Positions 17,702-27,191 are shown, numbered from the stretch's first letter. The stretch: 64,000 nt of DNA from Draconibacterium aestuarii (GCA_026671195.1 JAPOHD010000029.1:274163-338162), one strand, 5' to 3'. Translations and numbers: made by a program. The notes: generated by a model from the letters alone, not told the origin.

Positions 17702-19065
17702 TATTCCTGAGCTGCGATTTGATCGGCAATGTTTCTTCCTTGTTTTATACGATCCGACATGCCAATTCCATCGCGAATATTTCCGGCTAAAACCAATCCC
17801 GGAAATTTTTTTTCCAGATCGGAAATGGCTTCCAGTTTTTGTTTCGACTCGAAACTATATTGCGGAATAGCATGCTGGTAACGGAATATCTTTATTAAAT
17901 CGGGTTTAAATTCTTTAAGGCCCATCATTACCGTAACTTCGTTTTTCACCAGCTGCATTACTTCATCATCGTTAAAATCTGCAATTTGTGGTTTTCGAAC
18001 GCCTCCCAAAAATACTGAAAGTAAAGCTCCTTCTTTTGGAGCTCGTTTTTTCAGGAACGACGACAACAGTAAAATACCCAGCACATCGCGTTTTTCCTGC
18101 GATGGAACCAAACCACCAAACGAGCGGATAGGAATGCCTTCCCACGTTTTAAAACCCAGCGAAACCTGTGTTACTTTGGCGTATTCCAGTTGATTGATTT
18201 TGGCCACTTTAGCCTCGGGTAAAAACGGGAAAAGTTTTGCCAGACTGTAAGCACCTACAGTTGAAATTACCTGTGAAAATTTTTGTTCGTGTCCTTCGAC
18301 TGTGTATTGTTCGTTTTCAGAATTTAGAATGGAGAGCTCTTTGCAATTCAAACTAATATTTTCTTCACCGATGTTTTTAACCAGTGCTTTAACCAGATTT
18401 TCAAGGCCCCCTTCTGCCGAATAAACTTCTTTGGAGGCTTTTAAGTCGCGCTCTGTTTTTGGTTCTTTTGCTTTTTTGATGGTACCGCCAATAAAACTGC
18501 CGTAGTTTTGTTCTAAAGTCCACAGTTTTGGAATGGCATATTGTGTTACCAATTTCTCAGGATCGCCTGAATATACACCTGAAATAAACGGATCAACGGC
18601 ATTTCGCAAAAAGGTTTTTCCCATTCGACGGCGTACCAAATCGGCAATGGTTTCTTCAGGATTTGTTCCCGGTTTCCGGAAAGGTTCGCCCAGCAAACGC
18701 AGTTTATCGGCAAACGAAAAAAGGGGAGTGGTAATTCCGCCGAATAAACCCGAAGGAATGGTGTGCCACTTGTTGTTGAGCCAAATCCAGCGTGCTTTTG
18801 CACTTTCGTCGGCAATTTCAAGTGTGCAGTCGTCTTTTAAATCTTCAAATAATTCAGCAGCTTCCGGTCGTGTCATTGAGCCTGTATTTGGCCCCGACTC
18901 AAACGTAAAACCATTTTCTGTGTGGGTTTGTATCACTCCGCCGGGCCGATCCGACTTCTCGAAAATATGTACGTTAAAACCGTGTTTTTTCAGATAAAAG
19001 GCGGTGGTTAATCCGGTTAAACCGGCACCGATTACGGCAATTTTTTTGGCTTGTTTATTCTTCAC
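17701..19065 (-). CDS. hemG: Protoporphyrinogen oxidase, FAD-dependent HemG/HemY type
   Basis: The 454-residue flavoprotein oxidises protoporphyrinogen IX to protoporphyrin IX. It starts with a dinucleotide-binding motif (IAVIGAGLTGLTTAFYLKKHG), followed by the conserved FEKSDRPGGVIQT, and ends with the second FAD-binding stretch LVLAGNIRDGIGMSDRI. It is the oxygen-using amine-oxidase-like class, known as HemY or PPO. The gene lies between hemN and hemH in one leftward operon; the gap to hemN is one base. Confidence 0.93.
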   Translation of the reverse strand: MKNKQAKKIAVIGAGLTGLTTAFYLKKHGFNVHIFEKSDRPGGVIQTHTENGFTFESGPNTGSMTRPEAAELFEDLKDDCTLEIADESAKARWIWLNNKWHTIPSGLFGGITTPLFSFADKLRLLGEPFRKPGTNPEETIADLVRRRMGKTFLRNAVDPFISGVYSGDPEKLVTQYAIPKLWTLEQNYGSFIGGTIKKAKEPKTERDLKASKEVYSAEGGLENLVKALVKNIGEENISLNCKELSILNSENEQYTVEGHEQKFSQVISTVGAYSLAKLFPFLPEAKVAKINQLEYAKVTQVSLGFKTWEGIPIRSFGGLVPSQEKRDVLGILLLSSFLKKRAPKEGALLSVFLGGVRKPQIADFNDDEVMQLVKNEVTVMMGLKEFKPDLIKIFRYQHAIPQYSFESKQKLEAISDLEKKFPGLVLAGNIRDGIGMSDRIKQGRNIADQIAAQE

Positions 19066-19066
19066 G

Positions 19067-20443
19067 TTATAGGGCTTTCGAAAATTTTTGAGTTGCGTTT
19101 TTCATTGCCGGATCAAGGCTTGCAGCAATGTTTCTGACGAAAAATTTACCACTGTCGGTAACTGAAATTTCTTCAGCTGTAAAACTTAGCAATCCTTCCG
19201 ATGCAAATTCGTTCAGACTTTTTTCGTCGTAGTTTATTGTGCTTTTAATTTCGGCAACAGTGGCTTGTAAAACCTGCTCTGCTTCTTTCCAAGAAATGTA
19301 ATAGTTGCACATCACCTCGTTAATAACATGTCTGATTATTTTTTGCGGACGAGTGAGCAAATAACCTTTTTCGATGGTTAATTTTCCTTCGTTAATCAAC
19401 TCTACATACGTGTTTGTATCCTTTACATTCTGGGCATAAGCACTGTCGAGCTGGCTAATTCCGGTGGCGCCGAAAGCATAAACCTGCCCGGTAGTTTCGC
19501 GAGTACAGTACCCTTGAAAATTTCGGTGCAGAGTTCGGTTTTTAAAGGCGATATCCAATTCGTCGGTTGGTTTTGCAAAGTGATCCAATCCAATAGCATT
19601 GTAGCCGTTATCGGTTAACAACTTAAAGCCGGCCTCGAACATGGCTATTTTCTTTTCTGCAGTTGGTAAACCGCGTGTCTCCAGAATTTTTTGTGCTTTT
19701 TTTACCCATGGAACATGCGCGTACGAAAAGGTTACCAAACGGTCAGGAGAAATAGAAATGGCTCTATCAATTGTTTCTGAAAACGACTTTTCATCCTGGT
19801 AGGGCAGGCCATAAATAAAATCGAAATTCACGCTTGTGTTTTTATAACTCCGAATCATTTTAACCAGTTCTTCAATAGGAATTGAAGGAGCATCACGATT
19901 TACATTGTCGAGTACTTCTTGTTTAAAATCCTGAATACCCAGACTGAAGCGATTGAATTTGAGCTCAACCAATTTTTCAATATACGTTTCGTCAAGTAAT
20001 GCAGGATGGCATTCCATGGCAATTTCAGGATTTATAATATAACTAAAATTGTCATGAATTACATTCATAATTTCTTCCACCATTTCAATGGGCAGCGAGT
20101 TTGGCGTTCCACCTCCCCAGTGAACCTGCGATACTCTTCGATCCGGATTCAGATGCGATTTAACCATCAGAATCTCCTTTTTAAGGGCATCGACGTACCT
20201 CCGCATTTTGTTTTTATCACGGGTTAAATGCGTGTTACAACCACAGAAATGACAAATTTTAGGGCAAAACGGAATGTGAATGTAAATGGATATATTTTGC
20301 GTTGCTTCGTCATTCGATTGTTTTAACCACTGCACGTAATCCTCGGAAGTAAATTCGGTTGAAAAGAAATTGGCCGGCGGATAACTGGTGTATCGCGGAA
20401 CCGGTGTGTTGTATTTATTTATAAGATGTTGTGGTATTTTCAT
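19067..20443 (-). CDS. hemN: Oxygen-independent coproporphyrinogen III oxidase
   Basis: HemN is a radical SAM enzyme that decarboxylates coproporphyrinogen III to protoporphyrinogen IX without oxygen. The 458-residue protein carries the full HemN motif CPKICHFCGC, including the extra Cys that HemW lacks, then HWGGGTPNSL and FSLGIQDF. It opens the hemN-hemG-hemH operon. The N-terminal VPRYTSYPPANFF segment is typical of true HemN and supports the function. Confidence 0.95.
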   Translation of the reverse strand: MKIPQHLINKYNTPVPRYTSYPPANFFSTEFTSEDYVQWLKQSNDEATQNISIYIHIPFCPKICHFCGCNTHLTRDKNKMRRYVDALKKEILMVKSHLNPDRRVSQVHWGGGTPNSLPIEMVEEIMNVIHDNFSYIINPEIAMECHPALLDETYIEKLVELKFNRFSLGIQDFKQEVLDNVNRDAPSIPIEELVKMIRSYKNTSVNFDFIYGLPYQDEKSFSETIDRAISISPDRLVTFSYAHVPWVKKAQKILETRGLPTAEKKIAMFEAGFKLLTDNGYNAIGLDHFAKPTDELDIAFKNRTLHRNFQGYCTRETTGQVYAFGATGISQLDSAYAQNVKDTNTYVELINEGKLTIEKGYLLTRPQKIIRHVINEVMCNYYISWKEAEQVLQATVAEIKSTINYDEKSLNEFASEGLLSFTAEEISVTDSGKFFVRNIAASLDPAMKNATQKFSKAL

Positions 20444-20652
20444 ATGACTAAAATTGTTTTATTTCAACGGTATTATGGTACACATTCTTTTAACAGCAGT
20501 TTCAGCGGAATGTTTTTTAAATACTCGTTGCTTTTCTTTCATACAGGTCTATATTTTTATAATTGGTAGAAAAACGGAAATTGAACCAGCCAATTTGTTC
20601 TCTACACCTTTTAATTTAACAGGTGGAAATTAATTGCATCCAATTTACAAAA

Positions 20653-21015
20653 CTAGGAGAAATTGTCGGATAGCGAAATGAATAGGGGAGGCGGTCTGCC
20701 CAATAATGAGTTTTTGTAAAAATCTTGCAGGTAAAAGTTATCACCCTCACAATGTTTCCATTGTTGATTTGCCGTGGCATTTTTGTATAAATCCGATAAA
20801 ATTTCTTCTTCAATAAGAGCCACAAAACAATTCGTTTTGTTTGTTTCAAAACTACCCGTTTTAACGGTTGAGGAGGATTGAGTAATAAAAGATTTCTCAG
20901 ATACCGGAACGTTTGCTTTTGAGGACTGAGTTACACCAAAAATAAGAAAGTAAGCGTAGAATGCAAACATTGCAATATAGGGTAAATGTGTTGTAAATAT
21001 GCCAACTGTAAACAT
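20653..21015 (-). CDS. Small single-pass membrane protein, unknown
   Basis: A 120-residue open frame whose N-terminus is one hydrophobic segment (HLPYIAMFAFYAYFLIFGV), followed by a Ser/Lys-rich linker and a hydrophilic tail with a RPPP motif near the end. I do not recognise a family with certainty. Support for it being real: a plausible membrane anchor with a positive-inside tail order, and no competing frame. It stands 209 bp upstream of hemN on the same strand and could be a separate unit. Confidence 0.5.
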   Translation of the reverse strand: MFTVGIFTTHLPYIAMFAFYAYFLIFGVTQSSKANVPVSEKSFITQSSSTVKTGSFETNKTNCFVALIEEEILSDLYKNATANQQWKHCEGDNFYLQDFYKNSLLGRPPPLFISLSDNFS

Positions 21016-21102
21016 CCGTTATCGGTTAATTAGAACGCAAAGTTAGAAATATAATTTAGCCGGATTGGAATAATCAAATGTTATATAATATGCAGAATAG
21101 AT

Positions 21103-21110
21103 TACATTTG
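21103..21110 (+). promoter_or_regulatory. Bacteroidota -7 element (TACATTTG)
   Basis: A perfect TAnnTTTG box 20 nt before the ATG of the amidohydrolase gene. No clear -33 TTTG is visible at 19-21 nt. Confidence 0.4.
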
Positions 21111-21130
21111 TTTTGGTTAAAAAGATAATC

Positions 21131-22762
21131 ATGAAATTGATATTAGTTGTTTTATTTCTGTTTATGATGAATGCGTGTACTCAAAAAGAAAAAGCGGATC
21201 TGGTTGTGATTAACGCGACGGTTTACACAGTTGATAAAGCGTTCTCTATAGTGCAAAGTTTTGCCGTTTCGAACGGAAAAGTGGTCGCTGTTGGAACAAA
21301 CGAAGAAATTCAGCAAAGATACACGGCCTTAGATATGATTGATGCGGAAGGGAAATTTGTCTACCCGGGTTTTAACGATGCCCATTGTCATTTTAATGGT
21401 TATGGTGAGAATTTAATGGAATCTGCTGATTTGCGGGGAACCCAAAGTCCGGAAGAGATTTATGAGATACTTAAAAAACATCACGATAAATTTGGCGGAG
21501 AATGGTTACTTGGTCGAAGCTGGGATCAAAACGACTGGGAAGTAAAGGAATTCCCAACCAAAGAGGGTTTGGACAAAATTTTTCCGGATATTCCGGTTTA
21601 TCTGGTTCGTGTTGACGGGCATGCTGCATGGTGTAATTCGAAAGCGCTTGAGATTGCCGGAGTTACGGCAAAATCGAAAGTGCTGGGTGGCGATGTACTG
21701 ACCGCAAACGGAGAACCAACCGGAGTTCTGATCGACAATGCCGAAAGTTTAGTTACAAAATTTATTCCCGGGATTTCAGAAGAACAACAAAGAAAGGGTC
21801 TGCTGGAGGCTCAACGAAATTGTTTTGCTACGGGACTGACTTCAGTTACCGATTGTGGTGTGAGTAAAAATACCATTTTAATGATGGATGAAATGCAAAA
21901 GGCAGGTGAATTGAAAATGCGTATCAATGGCATGTTAAATCCTTCGGAAGAGAATTTTGAATACTTTGTAAAAAAGGGAACATACAAAACGGATAAACTG
22001 AATGTTGGCACAATTAAAATGTACGCTGATGGTGCCTTGGGATCGCGGGGTGCATTACTGTTGGACGATTATTCTGATGATCCAGGGAACAAAGGTTTGC
22101 AAATTGCAGAACAGGATTATTACGATAAGATTTGTCAACTGGCTTTCGATAATAATTACGCGGTTGCAATACATGCCATCGGAGATGGAGGCAACCGGCT
22201 GATTTTGGATACTTACGGAAGATTTCTGAAGGGAAAAAATGATCGTCGCTGGCAGATTGAGCATTCGCAGATTATTAATACTAATGATTTTGACAAGTTT
22301 GAAAAATATTCGATTGTTCCGTCCATTCAGGCAACACATTGTACAAGCGATATGAAATGGGCTGTCGACAGGGTTGGGGAAGAGCGTATTAAAGGAGCCT
22401 ACTCGTACCAAACTTTATTAAAACAATTGGGGTGGCTTCCCAACGGAACCGATTTCCCGGTTGAGAATATCGAGCCGCTGTTTACTTTTTATTCTTCTGT
22501 TTTTCGGATCGACCACGAAGGTTGGCCGGAAGGTGGTTGGCGAATAGAAGAAGGGTTGACCCGCGAACAAACAATACGATCAATGACTACCTGGGCTGCA
22601 AAAGCCTCGTTCGAAGAAAACGAAAAGGGAAGCCTTACTCCTGGGATGTGGGCCGATTTTATTATTCTTGATACCGATTTAATGACCGCCTCGCCAAAAG
22701 AAGTATTGAATACCAAAGTATTGAGTACATGGATTGCAGGTGAAAAAGTATTCGAGATGTAA
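21131..22762 (+). CDS. Amidohydrolase lipoprotein, YtcJ type
   Basis: The product (543 residues from the ATG at 21131; an in-frame TTG lies at 21113) has a lipoprotein signal ending MNAC and an amidohydrolase family 3 domain. Metal-binding motifs are visible: GFNDAHCHF, KMYADGALGSRGA, AIHAIGDGGN, WQIEHSQI and GTDFPVE. YtcJ-like enzymes hydrolyse N-acyl or cyclic amide bonds; the substrate is unknown. It is predicted to be exported and lipid-anchored, which is common for this family in Bacteroidota. It is a stand-alone gene. Confidence 0.87.
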   Translation: MKLILVVLFLFMMNACTQKEKADLVVINATVYTVDKAFSIVQSFAVSNGKVVAVGTNEEIQQRYTALDMIDAEGKFVYPGFNDAHCHFNGYGENLMESADLRGTQSPEEIYEILKKHHDKFGGEWLLGRSWDQNDWEVKEFPTKEGLDKIFPDIPVYLVRVDGHAAWCNSKALEIAGVTAKSKVLGGDVLTANGEPTGVLIDNAESLVTKFIPGISEEQQRKGLLEAQRNCFATGLTSVTDCGVSKNTILMMDEMQKAGELKMRINGMLNPSEENFEYFVKKGTYKTDKLNVGTIKMYADGALGSRGALLLDDYSDDPGNKGLQIAEQDYYDKICQLAFDNNYAVAIHAIGDGGNRLILDTYGRFLKGKNDRRWQIEHSQIINTNDFDKFEKYSIVPSIQATHCTSDMKWAVDRVGEERIKGAYSYQTLLKQLGWLPNGTDFPVENIEPLFTFYSSVFRIDHEGWPEGGWRIEEGLTREQTIRSMTTWAAKASFEENEKGSLTPGMWADFIILDTDLMTASPKEVLNTKVLSTWIAGEKVFEM

Positions 22763-22964
22763 AAAAACGATTGATTCGGTGTTCAAAATAAGTTATGTTT
22801 TTGTGCTTCAGGTGTGTGGCAACAAGATAATGTGGAACACTAATTGAACAGTCTGTTTGAAGCGATCGACTTTCTTGAATTTTCACGTGGAACACTTGTA
22901 ACTTTGAATCAATCTGACCGCTTTGAAAAAGATAGGAAAGAAGGTGACGTAGCACAAGGAAGTT

Positions 22965-23561
22965 TTAAAAATAACGTCTTACTTTCTTTGCGTATTTTTT
23001 ATATTCATCACCATAATTTTTGTACATGAATTTTTCTTCTTTCAGAATAAAAAGGTGAATTGAGATTGCAGATAAAACCGTTATAATGGAAAAAAAAGAT
23101 GTGGAAAAAACAAGAGTAATTCCTGAAAATTGCAACAGTATTGAAACAAAAAAAGGATTTCGTGATCGGGAAAATATTCCGCTTGTTACCAGTTTGCCCA
23201 AATTATTTGCGTTTAAACCAAAACGTAAAGAGTTTTTAAACTCCGCCAAGGTAAAATGCATCGAAATTACCGAAAGAATTATAACAAGCAATCCAATGCC
23301 TTTTAACGGGGGGGAAAAGAACAGGCTTTTGTGCAGGAAATCGGGTAATAAGGAAAACGATGATTGGAACGTGTGGCTTACAAGTTCTGTTAGGAAAACG
23401 ATGAAGAATACGAGTATAAACAGAGAAATGGTATAGGTTTTAATACCAGGTTTGTTTGCCGAAACCTGAATTCCATTTCTTTTAAGTTGTTTTTGTTTGA
23501 CTAATATTTGTAAGCAAAAAACAAAAAAGCCTGAAAGTGCAAGTCCCTGAATAATTTCCAT
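22965..23561 (-). CDS. Isoprenylcysteine carboxyl methyltransferase-like membrane methyltransferase
   Basis: A 198-residue integral membrane protein with about five hydrophobic segments. The C-terminal catalytic region shows the ICMT/phospholipid methyltransferase pattern: LVTSGIFSRSRNPFF, then EEKFMYKNYGDEYKKYAKKVRRY. These enzymes methylate membrane-embedded substrates with SAM. The bacterial substrate is not predictable. It is convergent with the amidohydrolase gene. Confidence 0.78.
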   Translation of the reverse strand: MEIIQGLALSGFFVFCLQILVKQKQLKRNGIQVSANKPGIKTYTISLFILVFFIVFLTELVSHTFQSSFSLLPDFLHKSLFFSPPLKGIGLLVIILSVISMHFTLAEFKNSLRFGLNANNLGKLVTSGIFSRSRNPFFVSILLQFSGITLVFSTSFFSIITVLSAISIHLFILKEEKFMYKNYGDEYKKYAKKVRRYF

Positions 23562-23593
23562 AATCTAAAAATACCGGAAGCAGGATTTATTTC

Positions 23594-23625
23594 AAAAAAA
23601 ATCCCCGGCTAAATGGCCAGGGAAA
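23594..23625 (-). terminator. Terminator behind the outer-membrane protein gene
   Basis: On the - strand TCCCTGGCC (with one G-U pair) matches GGCCGGGGA across an ATTTA loop and is followed by a run of eight T (complement of 23594-23601). Confidence 0.65.
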
Positions 23626-23655
23626 TCCTGAATATATTTTTGTTTTTTGTAATTC

Positions 23656-24591
23656 CTAAATATTCGGGAACGAAACACCGATCATCAGCGGGAAACCTTC
23701 AGGTCCTTTTCCATCTTTAAATAGCGGAGTCATGCTGTAGTTGGCAAATACACAGAAGTCGCCGAATCCAATACGGCCGGTAAGTTCGTATTTCCATTGA
23801 TTGACGTGTAAGCCGGTTTTCGATTTTTCTTTGTCGCCTTTGTAGTACTTGTATTTAGTATGCGAGCCTAAATATAAACTACCAATCACACCACCTGCAA
23901 GATACAAACGTGAGCTTCCCATTCGAAGCGGTGTTTTTACCTCAAGCATCAACGGAGCTGTAATATAGTTTACGTGAAGTTTTGATTTTTTCACATCTCT
24001 GTTCTCCATCCGAATATCAACCGGAACAACCGGACCATACCCATCTTCTTTTTGCAGGGTTATGGGATCGTTAAACGCATAATCATTAAAACTAAATCCC
24101 AGACCGGTAACAACTCCAAAAGTCTTCCTTTCGTTTGTAAAAGCGTATTCGGCTATGTTCAGGTTCCAGCTTAGCGATTTCCCGGGATTAAGATCCAGAA
24201 AGTCGCCATATTCTGCATAATCACCATTGTAAACCGAGTAGTCGGTTTTGGTCATAACATTTATCCCAACTTCCAGGCCGGCCCAGTGCGGATTAAATCT
24301 GCCAGACCATTTTTGACGATTAGCATCTTTTTCAACTTTAACATAGGTTCCATTATTGCCGTCGATTACTTTAAATGTTCGTCGTCCAACTCTAACGTGC
24401 GTGGTATCTCCCCAATCGTCGGTTATTACTTCAACCCCACGGTCTTCCCCAACCTTAACATGCACTTTTTCGCTGTCTTCAACCACAGTCACTATATTCT
24501 TTTTAAGAACTTTAATTTTTGTTGTGTCGGTTTGTGCGAATACGTTTGTGCTTAGTGCACAAATTAGTATGAGTATAAATAGCTTTTTCAT
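23656..24591 (-). CDS. Predicted outer-membrane beta-barrel protein
   Basis: A 311-residue protein with a signal peptide ending VFAQ, an N-terminal charged, beta-rich segment with repeated V-x-V-x-x-x motifs (about 25-90), and a C-terminal region with alternating aromatic and polar residues (HWAGLEVGINVM, GVVTGLGFSFNDYAF, LYLAGGVIGSLYLG), typical of an 8-10-strand barrel. Function is unknown. It is downstream of a sigma/anti-sigma pair on the same strand and may be part of that unit's output. Confidence 0.72.
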   Translation of the reverse strand: MKKLFILILICALSTNVFAQTDTTKIKVLKKNIVTVVEDSEKVHVKVGEDRGVEVITDDWGDTTHVRVGRRTFKVIDGNNGTYVKVEKDANRQKWSGRFNPHWAGLEVGINVMTKTDYSVYNGDYAEYGDFLDLNPGKSLSWNLNIAEYAFTNERKTFGVVTGLGFSFNDYAFNDPITLQKEDGYGPVVPVDIRMENRDVKKSKLHVNYITAPLMLEVKTPLRMGSSRLYLAGGVIGSLYLGSHTKYKYYKGDKEKSKTGLHVNQWKYELTGRIGFGDFCVFANYSMTPLFKDGKGPEGFPLMIGVSFPNI

Positions 24592-24754
24592 AATGAATTG
24601 TTTTTGTTTTAACCGTTTTCTATTTTCCGTTTGTTTAAATGTATCTGAAGCTGTGACGATGAGTTCTGTGAAAAGTTACAGCATGCATGGTAAAATGATA
24701 AATAGTGTGGAAAATATGGATGTTGTTTATTTATATTCAGGGTATTGAGTTGCA

Positions 24755-24786
24755 AAAAAAGAGAGACGTTTTTGCGCCTCTTTTTT
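24755..24786 (-). terminator. Terminator behind the anti-sigma gene
   Basis: AAAAAAGAG (24755-24763) pairs with CTCTTTTTT (24778-24786); the A-run gives a T-run on the - strand. The inner part of the hairpin is imperfect. Confidence 0.65.
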
Positions 24787-24808
24787 GCTCTATTTTGTGT
24801 GTGAAAAT

Positions 24809-25858
24809 TTATTTCGACTCATTTCTTTTATTTGGAATTGAAAAAGCAAGCAAACGTGAATCATAATTGTATTCAACTACTTTACCCTCTTTATCTGTTT
24901 CATAAGTAAATCTTTCATTCGATATGCTTATCGCCAGATTTAATCCTGCCTTGGTTATTTTCCCAATGTTTAATTTTTCTTTTACTTTATCAGCTAAAAG
25001 TATTTCATCGTTGTCATATTCTTCCGGATATACCAGATACATGGTTCCCATAGTTGCTTTTGGTACCTGAACATTCAGCGAAGCAGAAATGGTTTTTATT
25101 TCAGAAGGAATTTCAACAGGAACGCGAACTTTAGCAATTTCTTCTTCTTCCAGTCTTCCTTTTGTGGTCTCACGAATACTTTTTTGCGATTTTTTTTCAG
25201 TATCTGCTTTTTTCTGTTCTTGTTTTGGTGTTACTTCCGATTTATTGGGGGGTACTTTTTTCTTTTCGTCAACAGGTTCATTTTTTCCTTCAGAAACAGA
25301 ATTTTCCTTTTGTACCTCCTTGCTGTCTTCTACTTGTGCCAGCTGATTTTCCGGAATAACATCGTAGTTATTTGTGTTCACTAAAGTAAAAATGGCAAAG
25401 GCCAAAATTAAAATAGCGGCAACTCGTCCCGACCATAAAAAAATAATTTTACCAGTTGATTTACGGTATAATTTATTCTTTTTTGCAAAAAGTATGGATT
25501 CGTTGGCCTTTAACTTTGTTTTGGTAAAAAGATCAGCTTCCTTTTTCTTTTCAGGGTGTTCTGCCAGGTAAATTTCGAATTCGAATTTTTCATCTGCTGA
25601 AATATCCCCTTCTAGACTAGCAATTGCGGCGTTGTTGAATTCTTGTTCCGAGTCGAATTTTTCTTTGTAAAGCGTATCTTTTTTGGTGAATAAAATATCT
25701 TCGGGCACAGCACCAACAGACTCAAAAAGAGCCAGTTCTTCTTTTAAATCAGGATTGAGTTTGATGAACTCCAGGAAACTGTCAACCAAACGTTCGTCCA
25801 GAGTTCCCTCCAGATAATCAATAAAAAACGCTTCGTAATTATTCCTGTTAATTTCCAT
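24809..25858 (-). CDS. Anti-sigma-factor-like single-pass membrane protein with duplicated N-terminal domain
   Basis: A 349-residue protein with one membrane segment (about 145-162, GRVAAILILAFAIFTLV), a long Lys/Glu-rich linker and a C-terminal periplasmic domain. The cytoplasmic half contains two copies of a roughly 60-residue unit: LEGTLDE...ILFTKKDTLYKEK and LEGDISADE...ILFAKKNKLYRKS. The first copy resembles the helical anti-sigma domain of Bacteroidota but no zinc-binding HxxxCxxC is visible. It starts 51 bp after the sigma factor gene, so it is very likely its anti-sigma partner. Confidence 0.75.
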   Translation of the reverse strand: MEINRNNYEAFFIDYLEGTLDERLVDSFLEFIKLNPDLKEELALFESVGAVPEDILFTKKDTLYKEKFDSEQEFNNAAIASLEGDISADEKFEFEIYLAEHPEKKKEADLFTKTKLKANESILFAKKNKLYRKSTGKIIFLWSGRVAAILILAFAIFTLVNTNNYDVIPENQLAQVEDSKEVQKENSVSEGKNEPVDEKKKVPPNKSEVTPKQEQKKADTEKKSQKSIRETTKGRLEEEEIAKVRVPVEIPSEIKTISASLNVQVPKATMGTMYLVYPEEYDNDEILLADKVKEKLNIGKITKAGLNLAISISNERFTYETDKEGKVVEYNYDSRLLAFSIPNKRNESK

Positions 25859-25909
25859 TTTAAAATCTCCTTTCCGCTCTTTTCTCCCACTTAGGGGAGT
25901 TAAAAGGGT

Positions 25910-26395
25910 TTATGCAACTGTTTCAATACTAACAATGTACTTTTTCAAAAATACCCTCGCCCGGTAAATATAAACTTTTACCTGCGATTCGCTTAATTTC
26001 GTCAGTTCGCCAATTTCGTTGTAATTGTATCCCTCATAATCTCTCAAAAGCAGCACCATCCGCTGAATCTCAGGAAGTTTTCCAACTGCTTCTGTGAGTA
26101 TTTCTCCCAAATCAGAATAATTGTTTTCATGGCCTTCTTCGGGCAAACTTAAATCATCAGCAAACAACGAACGTTTTTCTATACGAATACGGTCAATCAT
26201 GGTGTGGTAAGCCGTTGTAAAAAGATACGATTTGACTTTATTACCATCCACATTCTCCACATTTTTCCAAAGTTTTTCGTAGCTGTCCTGTACAATATCC
26301 TCAGACTTATGCGTGTCCTTGATGCTTTTTAATACAAACCTGTATAAACGGTCTGAAAAATCAGTAACGGCCTGGTTGTATTCGTTTATTGTCAT
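25910..26395 (-). CDS. ECF RNA polymerase sigma factor
   Basis: The product (161 residues from the ATG at 26395; a frame extension to 26437 is unlikely) has sigma-2 (FSDRLYRFVLKSIKDTHKSEDIVQDSYEKLW, split here as FVLKSIKDTHKSEDIVQDS and following) and sigma-4 (LPEIQRMVLLLRDYEGYNYNEIGEL, with a helix-turn-helix around LTKLSESQVKVYIYRAR). It is transcribed divergently from a small secreted-protein gene and followed by the anti-sigma gene, forming an envelope-stress type unit. Confidence 0.9.
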   Translation of the reverse strand: MTINEYNQAVTDFSDRLYRFVLKSIKDTHKSEDIVQDSYEKLWKNVENVDGNKVKSYLFTTAYHTMIDRIRIEKRSLFADDLSLPEEGHENNYSDLGEILTEAVGKLPEIQRMVLLLRDYEGYNYNEIGELTKLSESQVKVYIYRARVFLKKYIVSIETVA

Positions 26396-26498
26396 TTGTT
26401 TTTCGAACCTATTCGTACATAAGACGAAGAAGGACACAAGAAGTTACAGTAAAAATAAAATTTATATGCCTGTTAACGCCTTTTAAAATTTTTTAAAA

Positions 26499-26527
26499 TT
26501 TGTTTGCTGAATGATGACTTATTTTTG
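26499..26527 (+). promoter_or_regulatory. Bacteroidota-type promoter before the 26543 gene
   Basis: TTTG at 26499-26502 and TATTTTTG at 26520-26527 with a 17-nt spacer, 15 nt before the ATG. The spacer is slightly short for the consensus of about 19-21. Confidence 0.4.
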
Positions 26528-26542
26528 TAAAAAAAAATAGCC

Positions 26543-27022
26543 ATGAAGAAGATTATTTTAATGATAACCGGATTGGTATTTTTTACCATTCAGGTTTTTG
26601 CGCAGGATACAAACAAGGATAATAATCCTGACGAGCAGATTATTGTAAACAAACAATACGACGAAAATGGGAATTTAATTCAGTACGATTCTACCTATGT
26701 ACATCAGTGGTCTTCGTCAGATAGTACTTTTCAGTTTTTATTTCCTGATGATCCGTTTTTTTCAAAACAAGGATTTCCTGATATTGAGCAATTTTTTGAG
26801 GACTTTCAAGGAGATTCGGTATGGGGTTTTATGCCGGATATTCCTGATATTAATGAAATGCTGCAACGTTTTCAAAATCAGTTGCAGGTAGATCCTGATT
26901 CTATTTTTAACAGAAGATCTCTAAAGTTTCATTCATTCGAGCAACAAAAAGAGTGGCAGCAGTTAATGGAAAAACACCGGAAGGAGATGGAAGATTTTAA
27001 GAAAAAGTGGGATCATAAATAA
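26543..27022 (+). CDS. Secreted acidic protein, unknown function
   Basis: A 159-residue protein with a signal peptide (FFTIQVFAQ). The mature part is rich in Asp, Phe and Gln (FLFPDDPFF, DIEQFFEDFQGD, MPDIPDINEMLQRFQNQL) and ends in a charged helix (WQQLMEKHRKEMEDFKKKW). No family recognised. It is divergent from the sigma factor gene, so it may belong to the same regulon; the C-terminal helix resembles periplasmic sensors of the Spy/CpxP kind only loosely. Confidence 0.72.
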   Translation: MKKIILMITGLVFFTIQVFAQDTNKDNNPDEQIIVNKQYDENGNLIQYDSTYVHQWSSSDSTFQFLFPDDPFFSKQGFPDIEQFFEDFQGDSVWGFMPDIPDINEMLQRFQNQLQVDPDSIFNRRSLKFHSFEQQKEWQQLMEKHRKEMEDFKKKWDHK

Positions 27023-27128
27023 GAGGAGATGTCTGGGCGTAATAAATATTTCCCGGTCAGCATACTATTCCAAAGCTTTTGAGATTAATTTCTCATTTTA
27101 TGCAGTGTAATTGAGAACAGCAGAATAA

Positions 27129-27168
27129 AAGGGATAGCGAATTAGCATATACTAATTCGCTATCCCTT
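27129..27168. terminator. Bidirectional terminator, perfect 17-bp stem
   Basis: 27129-27145 is perfectly complementary to 27152-27168 with a six-base loop. A/T runs on both sides are short. It separates the convergent 26543 gene and ilvE. Confidence 0.85.
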
Positions 27169-27191
27169 AATATTTTATAATAGTCTGTTAT

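Noticed and set aside
23086..23436. Rightward open frame opposite the methyltransferase gene
   Set aside because: It is the antisense of a conserved membrane methyltransferase and has no features of its own.
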